From NCBI RefSeq assembly GCF_050314555.1, contig NZ_JBNPNH010000002.1, positions 62,001-126,000 of the forward strand: a stretch of 64,000 nt of DNA. The letters run 5' to 3'. Every line of letters begins with the position of its first letter. The stretch's first letter is position 1. Positions 33,211 through 42,877 of the stretch are shown here, piece after piece. This DNA is from Spyradosoma sp004558035 (GTDB lineage Bacteria > Verrucomicrobiota > Verrucomicrobiia > Opitutales > UBA953). Position numbers and translations under genes: made by a program. A model generated the notes under the pieces. It was not told the DNA's origin. It did no database searches and saw only the letters and a program-made list of their open reading frames with translations.

Positions 33211-33774
33211 GTGTTTCCTTCGTTCAAAAATATCCTCCGCGCGGCGGGAGCGTTCGCTCTCGGCGCAGCGCTCGTGAACCTCGCCGCCTGCAGACAGCCG
33301 CCGACGCCGCCTTATCGCGCGGAAGGGAGCGCCTTCGGCGTCGAATACGCCTCGTTCCACTGGAAGACGGAACAGGACTTCAAGCGCATTTCCGAATTCT
33401 TCACGGACGAGGAAAGCACGGGAAGCGACGTCGTCGTGCGCTCGGATCCGAGCGTGCGCGACGGGCTCTACCTCATCGTGAATCTCGAAAGCGGCACGGT
33501 CGTTCCCGAGGGAAGCGTCGCGGAGCTCGCCTACCTGCATCCGGAGCGCGCGGTCGTGCGGACGCAGCGCTGGACGCTGCCGGAATTCCGCGCGGCGCCG
33601 CAGCGCGAACTGCGTCTCGGGCTCACGGGCAAAACCTGGGGCAAACACCTTTCCCGCAAACGCCCCGCGGCGTGGAAGCTGAGCGTCGTCTCTCCCGACG
33701 GCGAGACGCTCGTGCTGCGGCGCTCCTTCCTTTGGACGGAAAAGGCGGAAACGCCGTCGGCGGCGGAGCGCTGA
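33211..33774 (+). CDS. predicted lipoprotein of unknown function
   Basis: The N-terminus is a lipoprotein signal peptide ending in the lipobox NLAAC (Cys27), so the mature protein should be lipid-anchored in the envelope. The mature part is about 160 residues, with Thr/Val-rich beta-like stretches (GSDVVVRSDPSVRDGLYLIVNLESGTVVP split by turns). No enzymatic motif found. 187 aa. It is followed after 59 bp by a membrane phosphoesterase gene in the same direction. Function not recognised. Confidence 0.75.
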   Translation: MFPSFKNILRAAGAFALGAALVNLAACRQPPTPPYRAEGSAFGVEYASFHWKTEQDFKRISEFFTDEESTGSDVVVRSDPSVRDGLYLIVNLESGTVVPEGSVAELAYLHPERAVVRTQRWTLPEFRAAPQRELRLGLTGKTWGKHLSRKRPAAWKLSVVSPDGETLVLRRSFLWTEKAETPSAAER

Positions 33775-33833
33775 CGCGCGGCGCGAATCGCCCTGCCCGC
33801 CCGCGCTTTTCGCCGCGGCGGGGCGCGAAATGA

Positions 33834-34988
33834 TTGAATCGGACGAAAGACATGTGGATTTTCTTCATCGCCCTGCCGGGAGCGATTCTCGGGCTGAACC
33901 TTTTCCTCGCGTACGCGGCGCGTCGGCTCTTCGCCGCGCACGCGAAGCTCCGCGCGGCGGCGACCGCGCTCACGCTCGGCGCGCTGTTTCTGTTCGCGCT
34001 CGCGTTCGTCGGTTTTCTGATGCGGGCGCACGGCGGCGGCGTGTTCGGCTTCGCGTGGGAGTTTCTCGCGTTCGCGGTCGTTCCCGTGATTTATCTCGCG
34101 CTGTGGGCGGCGGCGGGAATGCTCGCGGCGAAGATTTTTCCGCGGCTCGCGCGCTTCAGATGGGCGTTCGCGGGAACGGGCGTCGCGCTCGTCGCGGCGG
34201 TCTGCGTCCTCGGCTTCCGGAAGTTCGAGCGCCCGCGCGTGCGCAGTTTCGCGTGGAATCCGCAGGAAAAGACCTTCGTCGAACAGGCCGCGGGAACGCC
34301 GAAGGCGCCCGGCGCGCTGCGCGTCGTCGCGACGGCGGACTGGCACCTCGGCTCGCGCGTCGGGCGCGAGCGCACGGAAAGGTTCGTCGCGCTCGTCAAC
34401 GCGCAGAAGCCCGACGCGGTCGTCGTCGCGGGCGACTTGATCGACGGCGACGTCGCGCCCGTGGAGGCGGCGCGGCTCGACGAGGCGCTGCGCGGAATCG
34501 ACGCCCCGCTCGGCGTCTTCGCGACGCTCGGCAATCACGAATATTTCGGCGACCTGCCGCGGGAACGCGCCTTCATCCGCCGCGCGGAAATCCGCCTGCT
34601 GCGCGATTCGCGCGCGCTCGTCGCGGACGAGACCGGCGCGCCGCGGCTGCTCTTCGTCGGGCGCGACGACGCGACGAACCGTTCCCGCGCGCCCGTCGCG
34701 TCGCTGCTCGCCGCGCGCCCCGAGGGCGTTCCCGCGTTCGTGATCGACCACCAGCCGAAAGGCGCGCCCGAAGCCGCCGCCGCGGGCGCGGACTTCGTGT
34801 TCTGCGGGCACACGCACGCGGGGCAGCTCTGGCCGGCGACGTGGCTCGTGGGCTTCTTCAACCCGCACGTCAGCGGCGCGTGGCGCGAGGCGGGAACGCT
34901 CGGCTACGTCACGTCGGGACTCGGGCTCTGGCACATTCCGTACCGCGTCGGCAGCGACTCGGAGCTCGTCGTCATCGACGTTCTGTGA
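33834..34988 (+). CDS. membrane metallophosphoesterase
   Basis: Four hydrophobic segments in the first ~130 residues anchor it, followed by a calcineurin-like phosphoesterase domain facing outward or inward (not decided). Metal-binding motifs in order: ATADWHLG (~165), VAGDLIDGD (~200), LGNHEY (~232) and FCGHTHAGQLW (~323). 384 aa. The same layout is known from YkuE/YaeI-like proteins, some of which cut UDP-diacylglucosamine or phospholipid-like substrates; the substrate here is unknown. ATG at 33852 is an alternative start. It is followed by dgt after 41 bp. Confidence 0.88.
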   Translation: MNRTKDMWIFFIALPGAILGLNLFLAYAARRLFAAHAKLRAAATALTLGALFLFALAFVGFLMRAHGGGVFGFAWEFLAFAVVPVIYLALWAAAGMLAAKIFPRLARFRWAFAGTGVALVAAVCVLGFRKFERPRVRSFAWNPQEKTFVEQAAGTPKAPGALRVVATADWHLGSRVGRERTERFVALVNAQKPDAVVVAGDLIDGDVAPVEAARLDEALRGIDAPLGVFATLGNHEYFGDLPRERAFIRRAEIRLLRDSRALVADETGAPRLLFVGRDDATNRSRAPVASLLAARPEGVPAFVIDHQPKGAPEAAAAGADFVFCGHTHAGQLWPATWLVGFFNPHVSGAWREAGTLGYVTSGLGLWHIPYRVGSDSELVVIDVL

Positions 34989-35029
34989 GCGCGGCGCCTT
35001 CATCAACTCACCGGCTTTTGATTTTTGCG

Positions 35030-36424
35030 ATGTCTCAGGAAAACATGCAGTGGACGCGCCTGCTTTCTTCGGCGCGGTGGACGGGCGGACCGGCCTCGGC
35101 GCGGGCGCGCGGCGCGGGAACGCCGCCGACCGCCGGCGATTCGCGCAATCCCTTCGAGCGCGACTACGGGCGCGTGCTTTATTCGTCGGCGTTTCGGCGC
35201 CTGCAGGACAAAACGCAGGTCTTCCCGCTCGGGCGCAACGACTACGTGCGCACGCGGCTGACGCACAGTCTCGAAGTCTCCTACGTCGGGCGCTCGCTCG
35301 GCGAGGCGCTGGGCGACCGGCTCGCGGGCGCGGAGGAATTCGCGGGAACGCCGGCGGCGGGCTCGCTCGGCGCGCGCGTCGGGGCGGCGGTCGCGTCGGC
35401 GTGTCTCGCGCACGACGTCGGCAATCCGCCCTTCGGGCACGCGGGCGAAAAGGCGATCGAGGAGGCGTTCAAGCGGCGCGGGCGCGCGGTGCGCTTCGAA
35501 GGCAACGCGCAGGGGCTGCGCCTGCTGACGAAGATCGGCGGCGATTCGATCGACGGGCACGGGCTGCAGCCGACGGCGGGAACGCTCGGCGCGTTCATGA
35601 AATACCCGTGCACGGAAAGTTTTTGGCTCGCGGCGAAAAACCGCGAAATCGTTCCCGCGAACCGTCTGGAATGCAAGAAATTCAGCGTCGCGGACACGGA
35701 GGCGGACGTCGCGCGCTTCGTCCGCGACGCGTGCGGGCTGATTCCGCGCGGCGACGCGGGAACGCGCCTCGCCTTCGCGCGGCACCCGCTGGCGTTTCTC
35801 GTCGAGGCGGCGGACGACCTCTGCTACCTCGTCGCGGACATGGAAGATTCCTTCAACGCGAAAATCGTCTCCTACGACGACGCGCGGCACTTTCTGAGCG
35901 CATTCTGGAAGCACGAGGACGCGGCTCGGCGGGAACGCGTCGAGACGCGGCTGCGCGAAATGGAGGCGCGGCGCGATCTGCACGGCGCCGTGAACTTCAT
36001 GCGCGCGACGGCGATCGGCGGCGGCATTCGCGCAGCGACGGAGGCGTTCGACGCGAACGAGGGCGCGATTCTCGCGGGAACGTTCGAGAAAAGCCTCTTC
36101 GAGGCGAGCCGTCTGAGCGAGGAAATGGCGGCGCTGCGCGCGTTTTCGCTCGCGGAGATCTACCGCGCCCGCGTCGTCGGCTCGGTCGAACTGATGGGCT
36201 TTCAGGTCATGCAGGCGTTGGCGGATTTCTTTCTGGACTGGGCGGAAAATCCCGGAAGCGCGAAGGGCGAGAAAATCGCCTCGGTCTTCAGATTCCGCGA
36301 CGAGACGGGAACGCCGGAAGGGCGCGTGCGCGAGGCGGTCGACTACATTTCCGGCATGACGGATTCCTTCGCGCTGGCGACGTACCGCCGACTCTGCGGC
36401 ATTTCCGACGGCGGGAATTTCTGA
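35030..36424 (+). CDS. dgt: deoxyguanosinetriphosphate triphosphohydrolase-like protein
   Basis: Hydrolyses dNTPs to the nucleoside and triphosphate. The HD-domain metal ligands are in RLTHSLEVS (~76-84) and AHDVGNPPFGHAGE (~126-139). Further family motifs are SSAFRRLQDKTQV, FEGNAQGLR and VEAADDLCYLVADMEDS. 464 aa. The start at 35030 (MSQENMQW) was chosen because the domain begins there; the frame extends upstream over the phosphoesterase gene in another frame and was rejected. Ends at a strong motif-built terminator shared with the pnt operon. Confidence 0.92.
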   Translation: MSQENMQWTRLLSSARWTGGPASARARGAGTPPTAGDSRNPFERDYGRVLYSSAFRRLQDKTQVFPLGRNDYVRTRLTHSLEVSYVGRSLGEALGDRLAGAEEFAGTPAAGSLGARVGAAVASACLAHDVGNPPFGHAGEKAIEEAFKRRGRAVRFEGNAQGLRLLTKIGGDSIDGHGLQPTAGTLGAFMKYPCTESFWLAAKNREIVPANRLECKKFSVADTEADVARFVRDACGLIPRGDAGTRLAFARHPLAFLVEAADDLCYLVADMEDSFNAKIVSYDDARHFLSAFWKHEDAARRERVETRLREMEARRDLHGAVNFMRATAIGGGIRAATEAFDANEGAILAGTFEKSLFEASRLSEEMAALRAFSLAEIYRARVVGSVELMGFQVMQALADFFLDWAENPGSAKGEKIASVFRFRDETGTPEGRVREAVDYISGMTDSFALATYRRLCGISDGGNF

Positions 36425-36451
36425 AGCGTCTGCCGAATTTCTTCCCGCAAA

Positions 36452-36488
36452 AAAAGCGTTCCCGCGAATTTTCCGCGGGAACGCTTTT
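36452..36488. terminator. bidirectional terminator from an inverted pair of the iterated motif
   Basis: AAAAGCGTTCCCGCG pairs with CGCGGGAACGCTTTT across a 7-nt loop. It lies between convergent dgt and pntB. A short AT-rich stretch with repeated CTTTAA follows at 36491-36522. Confidence 0.88.
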
Positions 36489-36523
36489 CTTTAAGCTTTA
36501 ATCTTTAACCTTTAAGCTTTTCC

Positions 36524-38032
36524 TCACTCCTTGCCGAACTCGGAGACGAGCGAGGAGATCGTCGCCTTCGCGTCGCCGTAGATCATGCGCGTGTTCGGGA
36601 GCGTGAAGAGCTCGTTCTCGATGCCCGAGAAGCCCTTGCCCTTGCCGCGCTTGAGCACGAAGACCGTGCGCGCTTCGTTCGCCTTGATGATCGGCATGCC
36701 GTAGATCGGCGAAGACTTGTCGGAGGAGGCCGCCGGGTTCACGACGTCGTTCGCGCCGATGACGATCGCGACGTCCTGCATCGGCATCATCGGGTTGATT
36801 TCGTCCATCGTCTTGAGCTGTTCGTAGGGCACATCCGCTTCCGCGAGGAGCACGTTCATGTGGCCGGGCATGCGGCCCGCCACCGGGTGAATCGCAAAGG
36901 AGACTTCCGCGCCGTTGTCTTCGAGCTTCGCCGCGAGTTCCTTCACGACGTGCTGCGCCTGGGCGACCGCCATGCCGTAGCCGGGAATGAACACGACCGA
37001 GCGCGCCGCCTCGAGCACGAGATACGCGTCCTCGACGGAGACCGCCTTCGGTTCGGCGCCCGTTCCCGCCTTCTTCGACGAGCCGGAATCCGCCGCGCCG
37101 AAGCCGCTGAACAGCAGGTTGCCGATCGAGCGGTTCATCGCCTTGCACATGATGACCGTGAGGATCACGCCCGACGCGCCGACCAAGCAGCCCGCGACCA
37201 CGAGCACGTTGTTGTTGATGACGAAGCCCGCCATCGCCGCCGCCAAGCCGGACAAGCTGTTCAAAAGCGAGATGACGACCGGCATGTCGCCGCCGCCGAT
37301 CGGGAGCACGATCGTGATGCCCATCAGCAGCGAGACCGCGATGCCCGCGTAGAGCGCGACCGTCTGAACCGTCGCCGCGTCGCCCGCGGAGACGAGTCCC
37401 GGGAACAGATAGACGACCATCGCCGCGAGCGCGACGAGCACGATCAGCGCGTTGACGACCTGCTGCCCCGCGAAGAGCACCGGACGCCCGGAAATCTTTT
37501 CGGAGAGCTTGCCCCACGCGAGCAGCGAGCCCGTGAACGTGATCGCGCCGATGAGGATCGTCAGGTAAAGCGAGACTTCGCTGACGGGATTCGCCGCGAC
37601 GTCGTGCACGGCGGGAGCGCCGTTTTCGAGCTTGGCGAATTCCGACCACGCGACGAGCAGCGAAGCCAGACCGCCGAAGCCGTTGAAGAGCGCGACGAGT
37701 TCGGGCATGCCGGTCATCTTGACCTTCTTCGCCCAGACCGCGCCGACGAGCGCGCCGACGGCGATGCCGCCGAAGCACCACAGGTAGCCGTTCTGAATCC
37801 AGTCGGTCGTCCAGGACTTCATCACGTCCGCGTCGAGGAAGACGGCGACGACGGCGATGAGCATGCCGAGGGAGGAAATCGCGTTGCCGCTGCGCGCGGT
37901 TTCGGTCTTTCCGAGGCGCTTGATGCCGAAAATGAACAGCACGCACGCCACGATGTAAGCGAGGTTGATCACCGTCGCGGGAACGGCGGGAGCGGATTCC
38001 GCGGCCGCCTGGGCCAAAATCAGGGTATTCAT
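36524..38032 (-). CDS. pntB: NAD(P) transhydrogenase beta subunit
   Basis: Membrane proton-translocating transhydrogenase, which moves hydride between NADH and NADP+. The N-terminal ~290 residues are about nine membrane helices; the C-terminal ~200 form the NADP(H)-binding domain III (VEDAYLVLEAARSVVFIPGYGMAVAQAQH; then HPVAGRMPGHMNVLLAEA; PMLQD-like IVIGANDVVNPAA). 502 aa. It is last in the three-gene operon, 4 bp after the alpha-2 gene, the arrangement found where the alpha subunit is split into two genes. Confidence 0.95.
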   Translation of the reverse strand: MNTLILAQAAAESAPAVPATVINLAYIVACVLFIFGIKRLGKTETARSGNAISSLGMLIAVVAVFLDADVMKSWTTDWIQNGYLWCFGGIAVGALVGAVWAKKVKMTGMPELVALFNGFGGLASLLVAWSEFAKLENGAPAVHDVAANPVSEVSLYLTILIGAITFTGSLLAWGKLSEKISGRPVLFAGQQVVNALIVLVALAAMVVYLFPGLVSAGDAATVQTVALYAGIAVSLLMGITIVLPIGGGDMPVVISLLNSLSGLAAAMAGFVINNNVLVVAGCLVGASGVILTVIMCKAMNRSIGNLLFSGFGAADSGSSKKAGTGAEPKAVSVEDAYLVLEAARSVVFIPGYGMAVAQAQHVVKELAAKLEDNGAEVSFAIHPVAGRMPGHMNVLLAEADVPYEQLKTMDEINPMMPMQDVAIVIGANDVVNPAASSDKSSPIYGMPIIKANEARTVFVLKRGKGKGFSGIENELFTLPNTRMIYGDAKATISSLVSEFGKE

Positions 38033-38036
38033 CGGA

Positions 38037-38321
<285 letters not shown>

Positions 38322-38364
38322 GGTGATTTTTCTTTTGAGTTTTGATTGTTGAAATACGAAGCGG

Positions 38365-38470
38365 GAGGAGAGACGAGAGGCGAGAGCTTAGAGACGTTTG
38401 CGTTTCGCTTCGCGAAAAAAGATTTCCGCCCTTTTGTCAAACGCCTCTCGCCTCTCAGCTCTAAGCCCTC
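38365..38470. repeat. dispersed intergenic repeat, copy C
   Basis: Outer arms GAGAGGCGAGAG and CTCTCGCCTCTC form an inverted repeat around GCGTTTCGCTTCGCGAAAAA, the core also seen in copies A (89-210) and B (48.97-49.11 kb). It sits inside the pnt operon between pntAA and pntAB, so the transcript should fold through it. Confidence 0.65.
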
Positions 38471-38477
38471 ATCTTTT

Positions 38478-39599
38478 TTATTTGAACCTTTCGTGGACGA
38501 TCGCGCCGCCGTGCGTGAGCAGGCAGCCCTTCATGATCGGCTCTTCGAGGTCGATCTTCAGCGTCTTGTTTTCCGCGTCCCAGAAGTGCTGCAGGAACGC
38601 CGAAATGTTGCCGGAGAACATCTTCGAGGCGTCCGCGGGAACGCGGCGCTCGAGGTTGTCCCCGCCGATGATGAGCACGCCGTTTTCCGTCACGACGTCC
38701 TTCGTCGGGTCGGAACCTTCGACGTTCCCGCCCGTCGAGACCGCCATGTCCACGATGACGCTGCCCGGCTTCATGCCCGCGATCATGTCTTTCGTGAGCA
38801 GGCGCGGCGCCTTGCGGCCGAAGACCTTCGCCGTCGTGATGACGACGTCGCTCTGCGCGCAGACCTTCGCCTGGCCCTTTTTCTGAAGTTCGAGCTGCTC
38901 CGGCGTGAGCTCCTTCGCGTAGCCCTGCGCCGTCTGGCCCATTTCGCCGAGGTCGATCTTGACGAACTTCGCGCCGAGCGACTTCACCTGTTCCTCGACG
39001 ACCGGGCGCGTGTCGAACGCCTCGACGCGCGCGCCGAGGCGCTTCGCCGTCGCGATCGCCTGCAGGCCCGCGACGCCGACGCCGATGATGAACACGCGCG
39101 CCGGGGAAATCGTTCCCGCGGGCGTCATCATCATCGGGAAAATCTTCGGGAGCTTCGTCGCCGCGAGCATCACGGCGTAGTAGCCCGCGAGCGAAGTCTG
39201 CGAGCTCTGCACGTCCATCTTCTGGGCGAGCGTCGTGCGCGGGATCATTTCGAGCGAGACGGCGTTGAGGTCGGCCGCCGCGAACTCGTTGAGCAGCTCC
39301 TTCTCGTTGAACGGATCGAGGAAGCTCAGGTGCAGCGCGCCGGGCTTCATGCCCTTCGCGTTCTCGGGCTTGAGCACGCGCACGACGATGTCCGCCTCGG
39401 CGAGCGCCTTCGCGGGATCGTCCGCGAGCGTCGCGCCCGCCTTGACGTAGGCTTCGTCAGCGAAGCCGGACTTCTTGCCGAGCCCTTTCTCGACAACGAT
39501 TTCGAAACCGAGGCGCGTCAGAATCGAGACGTCCTGCGGAATGAGAGCCACGCGCGTTTCTTCTTCGCGCTTCTCACGGGAAACGAATACGGTTTTCAT
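38478..39599 (-). CDS. pntAA: NAD(P) transhydrogenase alpha subunit, NAD-binding part
   Basis: Soluble domain I of the transhydrogenase, related to alanine dehydrogenase. Begins MKTVFVSREKREEETRVALIP with FEIVVEKGLG following. The Rossmann motif is in VFIIGVGVAGLQAIATAKRLGA, and VIVDMAVSTGGNVEGS is also conserved. 373 aa. First gene of the operon, separated from pntAB by 156 bp that include repeat copy C. The only sequence before the start is AT-rich. Confidence 0.95.
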   Translation of the reverse strand: MKTVFVSREKREEETRVALIPQDVSILTRLGFEIVVEKGLGKKSGFADEAYVKAGATLADDPAKALAEADIVVRVLKPENAKGMKPGALHLSFLDPFNEKELLNEFAAADLNAVSLEMIPRTTLAQKMDVQSSQTSLAGYYAVMLAATKLPKIFPMMMTPAGTISPARVFIIGVGVAGLQAIATAKRLGARVEAFDTRPVVEEQVKSLGAKFVKIDLGEMGQTAQGYAKELTPEQLELQKKGQAKVCAQSDVVITTAKVFGRKAPRLLTKDMIAGMKPGSVIVDMAVSTGGNVEGSDPTKDVVTENGVLIIGGDNLERRVPADASKMFSGNISAFLQHFWDAENKTLKIDLEEPIMKGCLLTHGGAIVHERFK

Positions 39600-39773
39600 A
39601 ATTTAAAAGCTTGGGTTGAATCTCCGCACAGGCGGATTCTGAAAATCTACGCCTTCCCCGCCGCCGCGACAAACAAAAAACGCGGGAACGCGCTCGGAAC
39701 GCGCGGCGCGCGCCTCCGGAAATTTCCTTGCCAGGCGGACGCGGATTTTCTTTGCTTGTAAAACCGTTTTCAC

Positions 39774-39861
<88 letters not shown>

Positions 39862-40059
39862 TTTTTCAAGCCGCCCGCGAAGCCGCGAAATGCCGACTTC
39901 GCGGGCGGCTTTATTCTCTTCCGGAACGACGCGCTTTTGCAGAAATCCTTCTCAGCCCGTCCCCGCGGGAAAACTTCGCGGGCGGCGCGTTCGGGGCGGC
40001 GGCGCGAATAAAGCATGGACAGGGGGCGGGAAAATCGGGAAACTTGGGGCTTTCAAATT

Positions 40060-40968
40060 ATGATCAGAAACATCCTCCCCATTCTTGGAATGCTCGCCGT
40101 CGCTCCGTTCGTCGGCGCAGAAGAAAACGCCGCCGCTCCCGCGCAGACGCAGCAGGAAACGCCGCAGAAAGCCGGAATTTCCGCCGAAAAGAAGGCGCTC
40201 TTCCTCAAGATCGTCGGCTGCATCTCCGCGGCGCAGAACGGGCTCGAGCTCGCGGAACTGACGCCGGAAGAAAGCGCCGTCGTGATCGAAGGCTTCAAGC
40301 TCGGGCTCGCCGGCGACACCGCCGCCCTCGAGGACGCGCTGAAGAACGACCGCGACGCGTTCGCCGCGTTCATGCAGGCGTTCGAAGGCAAGATCCGCGC
40401 GAACGCGGCGGAGAAATCCCGCGCCGCGCTGAAGAAGATTTCCGACGAAAACCGCGCGAAGGGCGCCGCCTACGTCGAAAAATGCAGGGAAGACAAGGCG
40501 TTCGTCGCGCTCCCGTCGGGCGTGCTCGTGAAGGTCGAGAAGGCCGGCGACGCCGCGAACAAGCCGACGCCGGAAAGCTACATCGCCGTGCGCTACACGG
40601 GCAGACTGGTGGACGGCAAGATCTTCGATTCGTCCGAGCGCGACGCCGAAAGCGGCGATCCCGTCCCGTTCACGGACAAGAGCGAGCCCGCGGCGTTCCC
40701 GTTCCCGCTCGGCCAGCTCATTCCCGGCTGGATCGAGGCGCTGCAGACGCTCGGCGTCGGCGCGAAGGCGACGCTCGTCATTCCCGCCGATCAGGCCTAC
40801 GGCGATTCGGGCCGCCTGCCGCCGGGCTCGACGCTCGTCTTCGACATCGAGCTCGTCTCCGTTTCCGACAAGGCTCCGGAACAGCCGCAGGAAGACGCCG
40901 AGGACGACGATTTCGGTCTCCCCGAAGACGCGGAAGCCGACCTCCCCGAAGACGCGGACGCGGAATAA
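40060..40968 (+). CDS. secreted FKBP-type peptidyl-prolyl isomerase
   Basis: Folding helper for exported proteins. A signal peptide (MIRNILPILGMLAVAPFVGA) is followed by an N-terminal helical dimerisation-like part (~40-150) and then an FKBP domain (~175-270): YIAVRYTGRLVDGKIFDSS, FPFPLGQLIPGWIEALQTL, ATLVIPADQAYGDSG and LVFDIELVSV. The C-terminus is an acidic tail of Asp/Glu/Pro repeats. Layout matches periplasmic FkpA/Mip proteins. 302 aa. Start ATG at 40060 chosen over the longer frame because the signal peptide begins there. Confidence 0.92.
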   Translation: MIRNILPILGMLAVAPFVGAEENAAAPAQTQQETPQKAGISAEKKALFLKIVGCISAAQNGLELAELTPEESAVVIEGFKLGLAGDTAALEDALKNDRDAFAAFMQAFEGKIRANAAEKSRAALKKISDENRAKGAAYVEKCREDKAFVALPSGVLVKVEKAGDAANKPTPESYIAVRYTGRLVDGKIFDSSERDAESGDPVPFTDKSEPAAFPFPLGQLIPGWIEALQTLGVGAKATLVIPADQAYGDSGRLPPGSTLVFDIELVSVSDKAPEQPQEDAEDDDFGLPEDAEADLPEDADAE

Positions 40969-41001
40969 GCCCCGCGCCTGCACGCGTCCGCGCGGACGCG
41001 C

Positions 41002-41041
41002 AAAAAAACGCCGCGAAGCCCGAAAGCTCCGCGGCGTTTTT
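41002..41041. terminator. bidirectional terminator between FKBP and PH-domain genes
   Basis: AAAACGCCGCG pairs with CGCGGCGTTTT over a 14-nt loop with A and T runs on the two sides. A smaller palindrome, GCGTCCGCGCGGACGC, precedes it at 40984-40999. Confidence 0.8.
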
Positions 41042-41062
41042 CGTCTGCGGCGGGAACGGCGC

Positions 41063-41623
41063 TCAGGCCTTCGTCTCGCGCGCGTTCACGGCGACGCTGC
41101 GGGCGCTGATCAGCGCTTGGCGCACGCGCGCGGCTTCGGCGAGCCCGTAGAGGCGCACGCGGTTCTGCACGCCGCCGGAAATGTCCAGATCCAGCGCGTA
41201 CACTTTGCAGAAGCGCATGAGCGGCGTCTGCCGCAGCGTGATGCGCGAGACCTTGTCGATCGGAATCGTCTTCTGCGAGAAGAAGCCGCAGTAGGTCGTT
41301 TCGGCGGAGATGACGTTTTTCTCGAACGCGTAGACGACGGACTTCGCGTAGCGGTCGGCGATGCGCGTCGAGAGCAGGTAGAACGCGACGTAGAGCACGA
41401 AGAAGATCGCGACCGCGAGCGTCAGATTTCCCGCGGCGAGAACGCGCAGCGCGAGCAGCGCGACGAACGCGAACACGGGAATGAACTGCCGCAGATGAAA
41501 ATAGAGCGACAGCGCGGGAACGGAAATTTCGTAAGGCGTTTCCGCCAGCGGCTTCTGCGGCTTCGGCTCGGGACCGTTGTCGATGATGGCTTCGAGGTTT
41601 TCGTTTTCGTCGGGAGTTTCCAT
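41063..41623 (-). CDS. bacterial PH-domain membrane protein
   Basis: Starts METPDENENLEAII with an acidic head, then two membrane segments (FIPVFAFVALLALRVLA, LAVAIFFVLYVAFYLLS) and a bacterial PH-like (DUF304/bPH2) domain: YAFEKNVISAETTYCGFFSQKTIPIDKVSRITL, LDLDISGG and RVRLYGLAEA. 186 aa. The start at 41623 is preferred to an upstream frame opening. The family often accompanies envelope stress or LemA-type proteins. It lies 5 bp after lemA here, so the two are probably expressed together. Precise role unknown. Confidence 0.8.
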   Translation of the reverse strand: METPDENENLEAIIDNGPEPKPQKPLAETPYEISVPALSLYFHLRQFIPVFAFVALLALRVLAAGNLTLAVAIFFVLYVAFYLLSTRIADRYAKSVVYAFEKNVISAETTYCGFFSQKTIPIDKVSRITLRQTPLMRFCKVYALDLDISGGVQNRVRLYGLAEAARVRQALISARSVAVNARETKA

Positions 41624-41628
41624 GATTT

Positions 41629-42228
41629 TCAGAAAGAGACTTTGACGTTGCGGCGCGCTTCGGGAGTTTCGATTTCGAGCTGCGGGCACGGCGAAAAGCC
41701 GAACGCGCCCGCGATCAGCGCCGCCGGGAACGTCTCGCGCGCCGTGTTGTAGCTCATCACCGAATCGTTGTAGGCCTGCCGCGCGAACGCGATCTTGTTT
41801 TCCGTGGAGGAAAGCTCCTCCATCAGGCTCGCCATGTGCGCGTCGGACTTCAGATTCGGATAGGCCTCGACGACGACGCGCAGGCCCGCGAGCGCGGAGC
41901 CGAGGAGCCCTTCGGCGGCGCCGAGCTTCGCCATCGCGCCGGCGGCGGTCGGATCGGCGGCGGCGGCGTTCGCCGCGGCGCGGGCCGCTTCGCGCGCTTC
42001 CGTGACGGCCTGCAGCGTCTCGCGCTCGTGCTTCAGAAAGCCCTTCGCGGTCTCGACGAGGTTCGGAATCAGGTCATGACGGCGCTGCAGCTGAACGTCG
42101 ATCTGCGAGAACGCGTTTTTCACGCGGTTGCGCGACGCCACGAGCCCGTTGTAGACGGAGACCGCCCAAAACGCGATGACGAGAAGCGCCGCGCCGACGA
42201 CGCAAAGAGGAAGAATCAACTCTGACAT
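41629..42228 (-). CDS. lemA: LemA family protein
   Basis: Membrane protein with one N-terminal helix (LILPLCVVGAALLVIAFW) and an extracytoplasmic helical bundle. Diagnostic motifs: YNGLVASRNRVKNAFSQIDVQLQRRHDLIPNLVETAKGF, YPNLKSD, LSSTENKIAFARQAYNDSVMSYNT and FPAALIAGAFGF. 199 aa. Function in cells is unclear; the family is widespread. It precedes the PH-domain gene by 5 bp and follows coaD by 45 bp. Confidence 0.93.
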   Translation of the reverse strand: MSELILPLCVVGAALLVIAFWAVSVYNGLVASRNRVKNAFSQIDVQLQRRHDLIPNLVETAKGFLKHERETLQAVTEAREAARAAANAAAADPTAAGAMAKLGAAEGLLGSALAGLRVVVEAYPNLKSDAHMASLMEELSSTENKIAFARQAYNDSVMSYNTARETFPAALIAGAFGFSPCPQLEIETPEARRNVKVSF

Positions 42229-42273
42229 GACGATTTATATCTGCGCCGCATTCTAACGCGCGCGCGCCGAGCG

Positions 42274-42804
42274 TCAACCGCGTTCCCGCGGGAACGTCGG
42301 CTTCGGGAACTTTTTTTTCAGGCGCGTCATGACCGCGTCGGGCACATAGCCTTCGATGCGCGAGGCGTCGATGCGCACGATCTGCTTCACGAACGAGGAA
42401 TTGAAATAGAGAAATTCCTTCGTGGGCATCATGTAGATCGTCTCCACGCGCGCGTCCAGGCGGCGGTTGTGCATGTCGAGCAGGAGCTCGGACTCGAAGT
42501 CCGAGACGAGGCGCAGCCCGCGCACGATGACGCCCGCGCCGAGCCGCACGGCGTTGTCCACCGTCAGTCCCTCGATGAGGACGGGCTCGACCTGCGGCGT
42601 TCCCGCGAAGACTTCGCGCAGCATCTCCACGCGTTCCTCCGGCTCGAAGAGCGGATTCTTTTCCGGGTTCTTCGCGACGGCGACGTAGACCTTGTCGAAA
42701 AGGCGCGCCGCCCGCCCGACGACGTGCAGGTGGCCGTTGTGCACGGGATCGAAGCTGCCCGGATAAAGCGCGACGCGCGGCGAAAGCGTTTGGGGAGACG
42801 TCAT
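42274..42804 (-). CDS. coaD: phosphopantetheine adenylyltransferase
   Basis: Adds AMP to 4'-phosphopantetheine in coenzyme A synthesis. The nucleotidyltransferase motif PGSFDPVHNGHL is at ~15-26. Further family features: VAKNPEKNPLFEPEERVEML, LTVDNAVRLGAGVIVRGLRLVSDFE and a C-terminal MMPTKEFLYFNSSFVKQI. 176 aa. The C-terminus has a short basic tail (KKKFPKPTFPRERG). Divergent from pgsA with a 73-bp AT-rich spacer. Confidence 0.95.
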   Translation of the reverse strand: MTSPQTLSPRVALYPGSFDPVHNGHLHVVGRAARLFDKVYVAVAKNPEKNPLFEPEERVEMLREVFAGTPQVEPVLIEGLTVDNAVRLGAGVIVRGLRLVSDFESELLLDMHNRRLDARVETIYMMPTKEFLYFNSSFVKQIVRIDASRIEGYVPDAVMTRLKKKFPKPTFPRERG

Positions 42805-42877
42805 GATTTAATTTTCAAATTTGCGGGAAATGACTTAAAGTTTCCGCTTTCCGCATTTTTTTGGCAAGTTATAACGC